Source: Alphaproteobacteria bacterium HT1-32
GTDB lineage: Bacteria > Pseudomonadota > Alphaproteobacteria > Rhodospirillales > HT1-32
Reading direction: 5' to 3'
Assembly (NCBI GenBank): GCA_009649675.1
Contig: WJPL01000001.1
Coordinates: 702,469 to 766,468, forward strand
Length of the DNA: 64,000 nucleotides
The notes below the pieces were generated by a model. The model made no database searches and was not told the origin of the DNA. It was given only the letters and a program-made list of their open reading frames with translations. Position numbers and translations under genes: made by a program. This document shows positions 1 through 9,259 of the stretch, piece by piece (positions within the stretch are counted from its first letter, which is position 1; each line of letters begins with the position of its first letter).

Positions 1-1128
1 TCCAACCAGATGCTGATGGAATTCATGGGGCTGCATCTGCCGGGGGCAAGTTTCGTCAACCCCGGCACGCCGCTGCGCGAGGAACTGACAAAGGCCGCCA
101 CCCGCCGTGCCCTGGCCATTACGGCCGAAGGCAATGACTATACCCCCGCCGGACAGGTGCTGGACGAACGCGCCTTCGTCAACGGCATGGTGGGGCTGCA
201 TGCCACCGGCGGCTCAACCAATCTGGTCATGCATATGACCGCGATGGCACGCGCTGCCGGGATCATTCTGTCGACGGAAGACTTCGCCGACATTTCCGAA
301 GCAACGCCCCTGCTGGCCCGCGTCTATCCGAACGGCAAGGCAGATGTGAACCACTTCCATGCCGCAGGTGGCTTGGGCTACCTGATTGGCGAACTGCTGA
401 ACGAAGGCCTGCTGCATGACGATACACTGACTGTCGCCGGGACCGGTCTCGCTCATTACACAAAAGAGCCGGGGCTTGATGACGAGGGCCATCTGGGCTG
501 GCGCGATGGTGCCGGGAAAAGTCATTCCCACGATATCCTGCGCACTGTCGCTGATCCGTTTCAGGCGAATGGCGGGCTGAAGCGCCTGACCGGAAATCTG
601 GGGTCTGCCGTGCTGAAGGTATCCGCCGTCCCCGAAGACCGCCACTGCACCACCGCCCCCGCCCGCATCTTCCACGATCAGGACTCGGTAAAAGCCGCCT
701 TCGAGGCCGGTGAGCTGACAGAAGATGTGGTGATCGTCGTCCGCTTTCAGGGCCCCCGCGCCAATGGCATGCCGGAGCTGCATGCGCTCACCCCGCTGCT
801 CGGCATCCTGCAGGACAAGGGGTTACGGGTGGCTCTGGTGACCGACGGTCGCATGTCCGGCGCTTCCGGCAAGATACCGGCTGCCATTCATCTCAGCCCG
901 GAGGCGCTGGATGGCGGCCCGATTGCGCGGCTGCGTGATGGTGACGTGATTACCGTCGATGCCAATGACGGCGTCATCGCCGTTGACGTCGATCCGGACA
1001 GCTTTGCCGCCCGGCCTGTTGCCGAAGCGGATCTCACCGCAAACGATTTCGGGACCGGGCGGGAACTGTTCCGCCTGTTCCGTCAGGCCGTCAGTTCACC
1101 GGATTTCGGGGCCTCCCCACTGGTTTGA
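1..1128 (+). CDS. edd: 6-phosphogluconate dehydratase, C-terminal part (gene starts before the window)
   Basis: Dehydrates 6-phosphogluconate to 2-keto-3-deoxy-6-phosphogluconate (KDPG) in the cytosolic Entner-Doudoroff pathway. The frame is open from base 1, so only about 375 C-terminal codons of a normally ~600-residue enzyme are visible. Seen: [15 protein letters not shown] near visible residue 67 and [12 protein letters not shown] near residue 279, which fits the second ILVD/EDD family signature. The related dihydroxy-acid dehydratase IlvD is less likely because pgi and the KDPG aldolase gene eda follow on the same strand. The stop codon lies 37 bp before pgi, so co-transcription is likely. 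Confidence 0.95.
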   Translation, partial: SNQMLMEFMGLHLPGASFVNPGTPLREELTKAATRRALAITAEGNDYTPAGQVLDERAFVNGMVGLHATGGSTNLVMHMTAMARAAGIILSTEDFADISEATPLLARVYPNGKADVNHFHAAGGLGYLIGELLNEGLLHDDTLTVAGTGLAHYTKEPGLDDEGHLGWRDGAGKSHSHDILRTVADPFQANGGLKRLTGNLGSAVLKVSAVPEDRHCTTAPARIFHDQDSVKAAFEAGELTEDVVIVVRFQGPRANGMPELHALTPLLGILQDKGLRVALVTDGRMSGASGKIPAAIHLSPEALDGGPIARLRDGDVITVDANDGVIAVDVDPDSFAARPVAEADLTANDFGTGRELFRLFRQAVSSPDFGASPLV

Positions 1129-1165
1129 CATGCCATCTGCTGAAACATCTTTATGTTGCTGAACC

Positions 1166-2797
1166 ATGACTGATCTTCAGACCTGCTGGGACACCCTCAC
1201 CGCCGAACAGGCCCGACTGGCTGACCGGCATCTGCGCGACCTGTTTGCCGATGATCCGGACCGCCCGGCCCGGCTGACAGCACGGCTGGATGATCTGCTG
1301 ATCGACCTGTCACGCGAACGCCTCGACGGCAGGGCAATGCACGCCCTGCTGGATCTGGCTCGGGCTGCCGGTGTCGCAGAACGACGCGATGCCCTGTTCG
1401 CCGGTGAGAAACTGAACAGTACGGAAAACCGGGCCGTACTACACATGTCGTTACGCGCCCCCGCGGACGCCGCTTTTTCCGTCGATGGTCAGGATGTCAT
1501 GTCCGGCATCGTAACGACCCGCGACCGGTTCCTCGCTTTCGCCGAAGATATCCGTGCCGGGCGAATCACTGCATCCGGTGGCCGGGCCTATAAGGATGTG
1601 GTGAACATCGGTATCGGCGGGTCCGACCTTGGACCGGCCATGGCGGTACGGGCGCTCAGCCCGGACCATGACGGGCCGCGGCTGCATTTCGTCTCGAACG
1701 CGGACGGCACCCATCTGGCGGATATTCTGAAACAGGTCGCCCCGGCGACAACCCTGTTCATCGTCGCCTCGAAAAGCTTCACGACGCTGGAGACGATGAC
1801 CAATGCCCATGCGGCACGGCGCTGGCTGGAGGCCGCGGGAACCCCGCAGGCCGGGGACCATTTCGTTGCCGTATCGACCAATATTCCGGCGACGAAAGAT
1901 TTCGGTATCCCGGAAGACAGGGTATTCGGTTTCAGCGACTGGGTTGGGGGCCGCTATTCCGTCTGGTCAGCGATTGGTCTGCCACTGGCCATCGCCATCG
2001 GCGCAGACGGCTTCCGGCAGTTCCTTGAGGGGGCGGCATCGATGGATGCGCATTTCCGCACCGCCCCGCTGGAGAGCAATTTGCCGGTGCTGCTGGCCAT
2101 GGCCGGAATCTGGCGCCGCAATCTGATGGGCCTGCCAACGGTCGCGCTGATTCCCTATGACCAGCGCCTCGAATTCTTTGCAGCCTATGTCCAGCAACTG
2201 GATATGGAGAGTAACGGCAAGCGGGTCACCCGACAGGGCACGCCGGTGGCGACAGCAACAGGGCCGATCATCTGGGGCGAGCCCGGAACAAATGCCCAGC
2301 ATTCATTCTTTCAGTTGCTGCATCAGGGCACTGATATCATTCCCGTCGATTTCATCCTGAACCGGCAGGCACGTGACGGTCTGCCCGGGCAGCACATCCT
2401 GTTGCAGGCCAGCTGTCTTGCCCAGGCACAGGCACTGGCCTTCGGCCGGACCGCCGAAGAAGCGGAACAGGCCATGCTGCGTTCCGGCAAACATGACAAG
2501 CTGGATGCTGCCCGTCTGACACCGCATCGCAGTTTCCCCGGCAACCGGCCATCGACCCTGATCCTGCAGGACCGTCTCGACCCGTTCAGCCTTGGCCGGC
2601 TGATCGCCCTGTTTGAACACAAGGTCTTCGTGCAGGGCACAATCTGGGGCATCAATTCCTTCGACCAGTGGGGCGTTGAACTCGGCAAGCAACTCGCTGA
2701 ACGGCTGGTTCCCGCCCTGAACGGCGACGCGATCCCGGATAATCTCGACCCCGCCACACGGGCCACGCTGGCCGCCCTCCGTGAAGATCAGTCATGA
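1166..2797 (+). CDS. pgi: Glucose-6-phosphate isomerase
   Basis: Interconverts glucose 6-phosphate and fructose 6-phosphate in the cytosol. The 543-residue length matches the long bacterial Pgi form (~550). Seen: the phosphate-binding stretch NIGIGGSDLGP (~147-157), ASKSFTTLETMTN (~202), the signature DWVGGRYSVWSAIGLP (~253-268), the active-site segment GEPGTNAQHSFFQLLHQG (~371-388) and GKQLAERL near the C-terminus with the family active-site lysine. It sits between edd and eda. In an Entner-Doudoroff organism this would recycle fructose 6-phosphate back to glucose 6-phosphate; that role is inferred from context. Confidence 0.97.
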   Translation: MTDLQTCWDTLTAEQARLADRHLRDLFADDPDRPARLTARLDDLLIDLSRERLDGRAMHALLDLARAAGVAERRDALFAGEKLNSTENRAVLHMSLRAPADAAFSVDGQDVMSGIVTTRDRFLAFAEDIRAGRITASGGRAYKDVVNIGIGGSDLGPAMAVRALSPDHDGPRLHFVSNADGTHLADILKQVAPATTLFIVASKSFTTLETMTNAHAARRWLEAAGTPQAGDHFVAVSTNIPATKDFGIPEDRVFGFSDWVGGRYSVWSAIGLPLAIAIGADGFRQFLEGAASMDAHFRTAPLESNLPVLLAMAGIWRRNLMGLPTVALIPYDQRLEFFAAYVQQLDMESNGKRVTRQGTPVATATGPIIWGEPGTNAQHSFFQLLHQGTDIIPVDFILNRQARDGLPGQHILLQASCLAQAQALAFGRTAEEAEQAMLRSGKHDKLDAARLTPHRSFPGNRPSTLILQDRLDPFSLGRLIALFEHKVFVQGTIWGINSFDQWGVELGKQLAERLVPALNGDAIPDNLDPATRATLAALREDQS

Positions 2798-2828
2798 CCG
2801 GGCCTGCGACCAACCCCATCTTAGCCGT

Positions 2829-2853
2829 GTCATCCCGGTGCTGGCCGGGACCC
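2829..2853. repeat. REP-like intergenic palindrome fragment between pgi and eda
   Basis: TCATCCCGG followed by TGCTGG and CCGGGACC forms a short hairpin (TCCCGG/CCGGGA). Its GTCATCCCGG core is shared with the much longer palindrome at 55538-55574 and resembles that at 52738-52773, so it looks like a degenerate member of a dispersed family. It lies in the 100-bp gap between pgi and eda. Confidence 0.45.
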
Positions 2854-2897
2854 GGCCATAAAGGCCACCTGCCCGACATAATGAAAGCCGCTGCATC

Positions 2898-3527
2898 ATG
2901 ATCACCACATATGACATCTGCCGTCTGGCCCCCGTCATTCCGGTCATCACCATCGACCGGATCGAAGATGCCCTGCCGCTGGGTCGCGCACTGGTTGCCG
3001 GCGGGCTGCCCGCGCTGGAGGTCACTCTGCGGACCCCCGTCGCGGTCGAGGCGATCCGCCTGCTGGCGGCAGAATGTGAGGGCGCGGTTGTTGGTGCCGG
3101 GACCATCCGCAATGCCGCTGACCTTGCGGCCTGTCATGCTGCCGGGGCCCGTTTCGCGGTCAGCCCCGGTGCCAGCCCGGCCCTGCTGGACGCCGCCGCT
3201 GCCCTGCCCGGACTTCCCCTGCTGCCCGGCTGTGCCACCCCGTCAGAGGCGATGACGCTGGCGGAACGCGGCTACAGCATGCTGAAATTCTTTCCCGCCG
3301 GTGCCGCCGGTGGCCCGGCCATGCTGAAAGCCATGTCCGCCCCCCTGCCCGATATCCGGTTCTGCCCGACCGGCGGCGTCAGTCTGGAAAACGCTCCGGA
3401 CTATCTGGCCCTGCCGAATGTCGTCACTGTCGGCGGCAGCTGGGTCGTGCCCGCAGACCGCATCCGTGCCGGTGACTGGTCAGCGATCGAGGCAAAGGCA
3501 CGGGAAGCCGTCACCCGGCTGGGGTAA
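2898..3527 (+). CDS. eda: KDPG aldolase (2-dehydro-3-deoxy-phosphogluconate aldolase)
   Basis: Cleaves KDPG into pyruvate and glyceraldehyde 3-phosphate, the last step specific to the Entner-Doudoroff pathway. At 209 residues it has normal family length. Seen: LEVTLRTP (~41) with the family catalytic glutamate, VGAGTIRN, the PGCATPSEA loop, the Schiff-base lysine motif KFFPAG (~130), and [16 protein letters not shown] followed by VGGSWV, a C-terminal phosphate-binding region. It lies 100 bp after pgi on the same strand, with a REP-like hairpin between. Gene order edd-pgi-eda indicates a sugar-degradation operon. Confidence 0.96.
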   Translation: MITTYDICRLAPVIPVITIDRIEDALPLGRALVAGGLPALEVTLRTPVAVEAIRLLAAECEGAVVGAGTIRNAADLAACHAAGARFAVSPGASPALLDAAAALPGLPLLPGCATPSEAMTLAERGYSMLKFFPAGAAGGPAMLKAMSAPLPDIRFCPTGGVSLENAPDYLALPNVVTVGGSWVVPADRIRAGDWSAIEAKAREAVTRLG

Positions 3528-3638
3528 TTCCCTTCCCGCGCCTCACCCTTGAAAATTAATTTGTCCAAACAATTGCCCACGGGCTGACGAAACTGTTTAC
3601 TGCGCCCGAAATCAATCAGATTGAGCAGGAAACTTCCC

Positions 3639-4988
3639 ATGCCTTCTACCGTTCTTACCTCCCGCCTGTTCGGCGATATGTTTGGTCTTGCCGAAATGCG
3701 CGACCTGTTCACCGACGAGGCACTGGTTGCCCGATATCTTGATGTCGAAGCCGCACTGGCGCGGGTTCAGGGGGAACTCGGCATCATTCCGGCCGCAGCG
3801 GCACAGGCCATCGACAAAGCCGCTGCCGGGCTCGACATTGACTGGGACCGCCTGCGTGAACGGACCCTGATTGTCGGCTATCCGATTCTGCCGCTGGTCG
3901 AACAGATCGCCGAACGGGTTCCCGACGGGGCGGGTGAATATGCCCACTGGGGCGCGACCACGCAGGACATCATGGATACCGCCGATGTGCTGCAAATCCG
4001 CGACGGGCTGGACATTATTTCCCGCGAACTCGACGCGGTCGGGACGGCTCTGGCAAAACTGGCGTCCGATCATGCGGAAACACCGATGCCCGGCCGGACC
4101 CATCTGCAACATGCCCTGCCGATTTCCTTCGGCTACAAGGCCGCGACCTGGCTCAGTGCTATCGACCGCCATCGCACCCGGCTCAGCGAACTGCGCAGCC
4201 GTGTCCAGGTGGTCTCCTTCTCCGGCGCGTCCGGCACCCTTGCCTCACTGGCCGGTGAAGGGCTGTCGACCCAGAAGGCGCTGGCGGAAGAACTTGGCCT
4301 CGGCGTCCCCGACATTACCTGGCACACCATCCGTGACAGTGTCTCGGAGGCAACCGGCCTGCTGGCCCTGATCGCCGGCACCCTCGGCAAGATCGGCTAT
4401 GACATCATGCTGATGATGCAGACTGAAACCGGCGAGGTGATGGAGCCTTTCGTTGCCGGACGTGGTGCCAGCTCCACCATGCCGCAGAAGCGCAACCCGA
4501 TTTCCTCGGAAATGATGCTGGCCGCCGCCAAGATCGTCCGGGAATCCCATGCTGCCATGCTGGATGCGATGGTCGTCGACCATGAACGGGCAACCGGTCA
4601 GTGGCATGTCGAATGGCAGGCCCTGCCGACCGCCTTCATCGTCACCTCCGGCGGTCTGAATGCCGCACGCGAGGCGCTGGAAGGGTTGGAGGTACGACCC
4701 GACGCCATGCGCAAGACCCTCGACGCCTCCGGCGGTCTGATTGTCGCAGAAGCCGTCATGATGGGCCTCGCCCCGCATATCGGCCGGCAGATCGCCCATG
4801 ATGTTGTCTATGACTGCTGCCGCGCTGCCCTGACCGGTGACATCTCTTTCCTCGATGCGCTGAAGGCCGAACCGCAGGTGCGTGACCATCTCGACGATAC
4901 GGCTCTGGCCCGTCTGGTTGACCCGGTCAACTATCTCGGCGAAGCACCGGAAATGGTCCATCGCCTGCTCAGCCGCCGCAAGGCGTGA
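3639..4988 (+). CDS. Fumarase/aspartase-superfamily lyase, 3-carboxy-cis,cis-muconate cycloisomerase (PcaB)-like
   Basis: Predicted cytosolic homotetrameric lyase or cycloisomerase of the adenylosuccinate lyase/PcaB branch. The start is ATG 3639, which has GCAGGA upstream, rather than the in-frame TTG at 3621; this gives 449 residues. Seen: GRTHLQHALPISFG (~153) with the catalytic-histidine region, the superfamily signature SSTMPQKRNP (~278-287), and a C-terminal domain like that of adenylosuccinate lyase. No other protocatechuate-pathway gene is nearby, so the substrate is open. Adenylosuccinate lyase proper (PurB) is less likely on motif flavour. It lies 111 bp after eda and may be a separate unit. 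Confidence 0.8.
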   Translation: MPSTVLTSRLFGDMFGLAEMRDLFTDEALVARYLDVEAALARVQGELGIIPAAAAQAIDKAAAGLDIDWDRLRERTLIVGYPILPLVEQIAERVPDGAGEYAHWGATTQDIMDTADVLQIRDGLDIISRELDAVGTALAKLASDHAETPMPGRTHLQHALPISFGYKAATWLSAIDRHRTRLSELRSRVQVVSFSGASGTLASLAGEGLSTQKALAEELGLGVPDITWHTIRDSVSEATGLLALIAGTLGKIGYDIMLMMQTETGEVMEPFVAGRGASSTMPQKRNPISSEMMLAAAKIVRESHAAMLDAMVVDHERATGQWHVEWQALPTAFIVTSGGLNAAREALEGLEVRPDAMRKTLDASGGLIVAEAVMMGLAPHIGRQIAHDVVYDCCRAALTGDISFLDALKAEPQVRDHLDDTALARLVDPVNYLGEAPEMVHRLLSRRKA

Positions 4989-5058
4989 GCAACCGGTATT
5001 ATCGCAGATTTACCGGCGGCGACTCGGCATGAAATCATCTGATTTCTGCTTCTGAAGG

Positions 5059-5098
5059 CTGCGGTGGTGACACAACATACAGTCACTCACCACCGCAG
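5059..5098. terminator. Hairpin between convergent genes, likely bidirectional terminator
   Basis: A perfect 12-bp stem, CTGCGGTGGTGA paired with TCACCACCGCAG, closes a 16-nt loop. It lies between the convergent 3' ends of the PcaB-like gene and dabA. No long U-tract follows directly, though TTTTTTAT occurs about 20 bases further on the plus strand. Confidence 0.6.
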
Positions 5099-5155
5099 AA
5101 CCTCCCTATCCGGGTTGCCCTTTTTTATGCTGACCCGGACGAAGAGTGCGGACCC

Positions 5156-7582
5156 TCATGCGGGAACCTTAATGTGCAGGTTTTCTGACTCTTTTGTTAT
5201 CACAGGTTCCCAGGTGAGATTACCTTTGTAGCGGGAAGCCATTCTGCCCGTATCGTCCAGTGCGAATAAGTGAAGCCAGCGATTGTCAAACAACGCGCGA
5301 ACAGAGTCGTGCCTTTGAAGAATTGCCGTCATCGCTTCGACAGGAGCTTCGATGCAGACAGATAGGCGAAGAGGCTGATGCGCGAAGCTGTTACCGTCAT
5401 GCACTGACTGCCATGGCAGCCCTGCCCGCATTTTTCCTCCATTACCTTCCAGCACGCCGATACCGCCAACAACGTTATGAAGAAGCTTGTTTCCTGAACC
5501 GAAAACATCAGGCGCAACAGTTGATCCGTAATATTGCAGGCTGATCCAGCTCGCCACCACAACCGGGGCTGTCATAATAAGTTCGAGAACACCAAACTTG
5601 TTGGCTGCGTCATTCTTCCAGTCATAATTATGAAGAAAGGCCCGGCCATCCAGTTTATGAGCGGATGTCCGCAATCTGGGAGCAGCTATGAACGCCTGAC
5701 AGCCGGCAAGCCCCCATTCAGGACGCACTTCTGCCCAGTTATGAGCACGCGCCAGTACATCTTTTTCGCTACCCGCACCCGGCAACCGGAGCTTACGCTC
5801 TTCGCGGGCAATAATGCCGGCTTTGTCCAGCCAGTCGCGCGTCTTCTTGAGGATATCTGCGTGACTGCCGTAATCTCCGTCCTGATCAAAAAGAGTCACC
5901 CTGTCCGTCGTGGTATCATGTAGCGCGCCGACGAAAAGCGTATCATCCGGAATCTCTATTTTGCGCTTTGTCAGTCCGGACCGGACATCCGGATCATTTA
6001 GAATAAGAGCGAGCAATCTCGCATTCACATCACCTGCATATCCGCCACAGGCGCCACAGTGCAGGCCGCTGGCGAAGGGGTTGTTAACAACATTGCCGCC
6101 ATGTCCGGCAATCAGTACGACTTTGCCAAACCCCGCCGTCAGGGACATTGCCCTCAGAATGGTTTCCGCTGCATCTATACGTGTCCGGATATCAAGGTCC
6201 GGCTCAAAACGTGGTGCAGGGTCACAGGCCCCTTGCATGGATTGCAGGCCAAGCGCATCACGCAAAAGTTTAAACAGATAGGCCGGGCCCATAGCTTCAA
6301 CAAAAGCAAATGAAGAAACCGCAGCCAGTTTGAAACGTCCCCATGCCCTGTCAGAGCGCGCCTGATAACGATGCGACTTTTCTGAAGGATCATCTGCCTT
6401 GCCGGAGCAGGATGTCAGCGTCGAATTCAGCAAAACAGGAAAGCGGTTTTCTTCGATATCCGAGCCAAACCGCCTGTGTCTGGTGAACAGACCAAAGAAG
6501 CCGGCAAATCCGAGGGTCTGAACAGACGGGTCAACAGACTCAAGCGCCCGTCGATATACTTCCGAACGAACATCAATACAGAAAGCCGCCTGTAACTGAG
6601 GAGGGGGAGCCGTTGTCGTTGAGGGCAGCTCAGAACTCAACATTCCGGACAGATTGCGTTGGCTCGCCCTTTCGGCGGCTTCCTGAAGTATCTCGTCAAT
6701 GATCTGGTCCGGCGACGGTTTCAGAGGCTCGGCATGCTGCTTCACGGTCTCCTGCCACTGGACCGCGATTTGTTCTTCATACTGAAGGTAAAGCGCCTCC
6801 TCCCAACAAAGCCGAATGGCCAGCAGTTCCGTCAGGGTGTTGTCAGTCCTGCCGGCCAGTTCTGCTTTCCACAGTTCATGACGGGCATATTGTGCCCAGC
6901 CTCCAAGAGAGAGCAGCAACTGATGAAAATAGCTGGCGAAGGCACTTTCAGGGATACCAAGTCTGTCAGTTATTCCTGCGATCGCATCGACCGGCGTTTC
7001 AGGCAACAGGTCAACATAGCCGGGAAAATTCCTTAAGCCCTGTATCTGCGGAGATAAATCATGCGTTGCCCAGGCACACCATGACTTCCATGCACCGGAA
7101 CGGCGTGACGCCGCCCATAATGCCTGACCCTGATCAAAATACCCGCCAGCCCAGAGCCCGAGGCGGTCCTCCATGAAGGCGCACCAATCGATATCTGATT
7201 GCCGGGTTGCCAGACTGGTGATTGTTGGCAATGCCGGTGACTTGTTAGTGCTGGATTCTGCCGCCGTCTTCAGTTCCAGGACCCCCGAAGGCTTGTCCTT
7301 GTGGAGAGACGCTTCCAGGGCGTCCTGAAGATCGGCGTCAACGATCTCGCCTGAAGCAATTTTGTTCTGATACCAGTCTCGCGGCATAACGACACTGACA
7401 TCACTGATGCGCCCAAGGCGTGCGGCCACATTTGCCAGGCTGTCTGTGCCCTGACCGAAAAAGGGATTAACCGCAACCGATGTATCCAGTGGCCAGGAGG
7501 GGGGAATCATTCTTCCGGCCGCATCGATTGCATTTTTCAAATCATGCTGCGGGATGCCGGTTGCGGCCTGTACATTAGTCAT
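5156..7582 (-). CDS. dabA: Inorganic carbon transporter subunit DabA (DUF2309)
   Basis: Cytoplasmic, membrane-associated subunit of the DAB inorganic-carbon accumulation system. It resembles a beta-carbonic anhydrase and is thought to convert CO2 to bicarbonate in a direction driven by cation flux through DabB. At 808 residues it has full family length. Seen: the zinc-site half AFCIDVRSE (Cys ~335, Asp ~337) and the other half GHGGNVVNNPFASGLHCGACGG in two parts (His ~492, Cys ~507), so all four expected ligands are present. Its start overlaps the dabB stop by 4 bp, implying translational coupling. GC content looks lower than in the flanking genes, which hints at transfer. Confidence 0.93.
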   Translation of the reverse strand: MTNVQAATGIPQHDLKNAIDAAGRMIPPSWPLDTSVAVNPFFGQGTDSLANVAARLGRISDVSVVMPRDWYQNKIASGEIVDADLQDALEASLHKDKPSGVLELKTAAESSTNKSPALPTITSLATRQSDIDWCAFMEDRLGLWAGGYFDQGQALWAASRRSGAWKSWCAWATHDLSPQIQGLRNFPGYVDLLPETPVDAIAGITDRLGIPESAFASYFHQLLLSLGGWAQYARHELWKAELAGRTDNTLTELLAIRLCWEEALYLQYEEQIAVQWQETVKQHAEPLKPSPDQIIDEILQEAAERASQRNLSGMLSSELPSTTTAPPPQLQAAFCIDVRSEVYRRALESVDPSVQTLGFAGFFGLFTRHRRFGSDIEENRFPVLLNSTLTSCSGKADDPSEKSHRYQARSDRAWGRFKLAAVSSFAFVEAMGPAYLFKLLRDALGLQSMQGACDPAPRFEPDLDIRTRIDAAETILRAMSLTAGFGKVVLIAGHGGNVVNNPFASGLHCGACGGYAGDVNARLLALILNDPDVRSGLTKRKIEIPDDTLFVGALHDTTTDRVTLFDQDGDYGSHADILKKTRDWLDKAGIIAREERKLRLPGAGSEKDVLARAHNWAEVRPEWGLAGCQAFIAAPRLRTSAHKLDGRAFLHNYDWKNDAANKFGVLELIMTAPVVVASWISLQYYGSTVAPDVFGSGNKLLHNVVGGIGVLEGNGGKMRAGLPWQSVHDGNSFAHQPLRLSVCIEAPVEAMTAILQRHDSVRALFDNRWLHLFALDDTGRMASRYKGNLTWEPVITKESENLHIKVPA

Positions 7583-9168
7583 TGGGAAGCCTCCTTGTGA
7601 GGTTTGTTCTGGTTACCGGGGATAGCCCAGCCATCAAGCAGCCGATCAAAAACCGTGTTAAAGTAGAGGCCGTTTGCAAGATGCACCCGCAGCCCTGCCG
7701 TTGCCGGGTGATAAGCCCATAACGGAAACATTGACTGAGCCAGCGCCACCAGTCCAAAGCTGATAAGAGCCAGAATGATCAGAGCCCACTCAAGCGGACC
7801 GGGCGCCGGTGTTCCGGGAAGTGACCCGACGGATATATACTCTGCACCAAGTTGCAGGACGAAGTAGCTGACGGATGCGACCAGGGCATAAAGGCTGGTA
7901 CGTAACGTCAGCGCCCGCGGGGCATCATCTGCCAGCCCCTGCGCTATCAGATAGGCGACCCCAAAGATCAGAATGGCGCCTAAAGCGACGGATTGCGGTG
8001 ACTTGTCTTCAAATCCGAAACCAAATCCAACCGCGGCATAAATGATCAGCGCAGCAATGAATGCCCTGATGACAGCCTTTCCATTCGGTATGGCAATCGG
8101 ACCCGGGCGCCGGTTGGCGGCAACCAGATCAACAGCCGATCCGGAAGCCAGAAACGCATGTGCCTTGTAAAGTGAGTGGGCAACGATATGCAGCAGAGCC
8201 AGCGGAAACAGGGCGAGACCACATTGCATGATCATAAAGCCCATCTGACTGACCGTTGACCATGCGAGGGAGGTCTTGACCGCTGATTGCGTCAGCATAA
8301 CGGCGCCGCCAAGGATTGCCGTAAACCCTCCGACCATCACCAGAACAGCAAGCACCCCGGGCGCCAGCAGCATCACATCCGCAAACCGTATCAGCAGAAA
8401 TCCGCCAGCGTTGATGACGCCGGCATGCAAAAGGGCAGACACCGGGGTTGGCGTTTCCATGACCTCCGTCAGCCAGCCATGCGTCGGAAACTGTGCTGAT
8501 TTCAGAAGCGCAGACACCGCGATCAGCACAGCAGCCAAAGTGACATATAGTGTCCCTTCGCTGTTTCTGGCCTGATCCAGAATGGTTGCGATGTCCGTGG
8601 TGTTATAACTGAAGTAAAGAAGGATGCCCGCAGAGATCATTGTGATATCAGCAACACGCGCAATGATGAACTTCTTGCGCGCTGCACGAATGGCAGGCCG
8701 CCTGTCCGGATAAAACAGAAGCAGTTTGTGAAGACACAGGCTGGTCGCAATCCAGAAAACCGCCAGTTGGAAAAGATTTCCGCTGGAGACCACCATCAGG
8801 ACACATGCCAGCGTTGCTGCCATCCACCCGATAAAGCTTCCCTGCCTTGCCTCCCCTTCAAGGTAAGAAGCGGAGTAACGCAGTACGATCCAGCCGATAA
8901 AGGTCACAAGGCAAAGCATTGTGCCACTAATCACATCAACCCGCGCACTGAGGCCGACACCGGCAACGCCAAGCAGTGAACTGGTTCCTGGACCTGCCTG
9001 ATAAAGAACAAACGTTGCAGACACCGCCAGAACGAAGACAAGAAAGGCCACTGATTCGGCAATTTTTGATAAAAAGGCCGTATTTTTATTTCTGCTTAAT
9101 AAAATCATTCCTGATGTCACAAATAAAATACAGGATGAAATGACCGGTAGTAAATAAAAACTGCTCAT
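7579..9168 (-). CDS. dabB: DabB-type proton-conducting membrane subunit (NuoL/MrpA-like)
   Basis: Polytopic inner-membrane partner of DabA from the family of NuoL/NuoM/Mrp-type cation-conducting subunits. At 529 residues it is almost entirely hydrophobic helices. Seen: conserved antiporter-type segments around SAQFPTHGWLTEVMETPTPVS in two parts (lysine-to-histidine region, ~228-248) and the HAGVINAGGFLLIR helix. These resemble proton-pumping quinone oxidoreductase motifs, but no other nuo or mrp genes are present. With dabA directly downstream (4-bp ATGA overlap) the DAB assignment is firm. The AT-rich 91-bp gap to the divergent LysR gene should carry the promoter. Confidence 0.92.
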   Translation of the reverse strand: MSSFYLLPVISSCILFVTSGMILLSRNKNTAFLSKIAESVAFLVFVLAVSATFVLYQAGPGTSSLLGVAGVGLSARVDVISGTMLCLVTFIGWIVLRYSASYLEGEARQGSFIGWMAATLACVLMVVSSGNLFQLAVFWIATSLCLHKLLLFYPDRRPAIRAARKKFIIARVADITMISAGILLYFSYNTTDIATILDQARNSEGTLYVTLAAVLIAVSALLKSAQFPTHGWLTEVMETPTPVSALLHAGVINAGGFLLIRFADVMLLAPGVLAVLVMVGGFTAILGGAVMLTQSAVKTSLAWSTVSQMGFMIMQCGLALFPLALLHIVAHSLYKAHAFLASGSAVDLVAANRRPGPIAIPNGKAVIRAFIAALIIYAAVGFGFGFEDKSPQSVALGAILIFGVAYLIAQGLADDAPRALTLRTSLYALVASVSYFVLQLGAEYISVGSLPGTPAPGPLEWALIILALISFGLVALAQSMFPLWAYHPATAGLRVHLANGLYFNTVFDRLLDGWAIPGNQNKPHKEASQ

Positions 9169-9259
9169 TCGACAGCGTCCTTTATGGCGATTTTCCTGAA
9201 AATAGCCGGACGATTTTGTTATTAAAAATACATAGTTTATTAGATTTCGTTCTGTTAAA
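9169..9259. promoter_or_regulatory. AT-rich divergent promoter region between dabBA and its LysR gene
   Basis: These 91 bp are only about one third G+C, against a GC-rich background, and separate the divergent starts of dabB and a LysR-type regulator. This is the usual layout for a LysR regulator that controls its neighbour and itself. No operator could be fixed by eye. Confidence 0.4.

Noticed and set aside
214-783. 189-codon minus-strand frame inside edd
   Set aside because: Antisense to conserved dehydratase sequence; no ribosome-binding site or family match.
7579-9168. NADH dehydrogenase subunit NuoL of complex I
   Set aside because: No other nuo genes are present and the gene is coupled to dabA by a 4-bp overlap.
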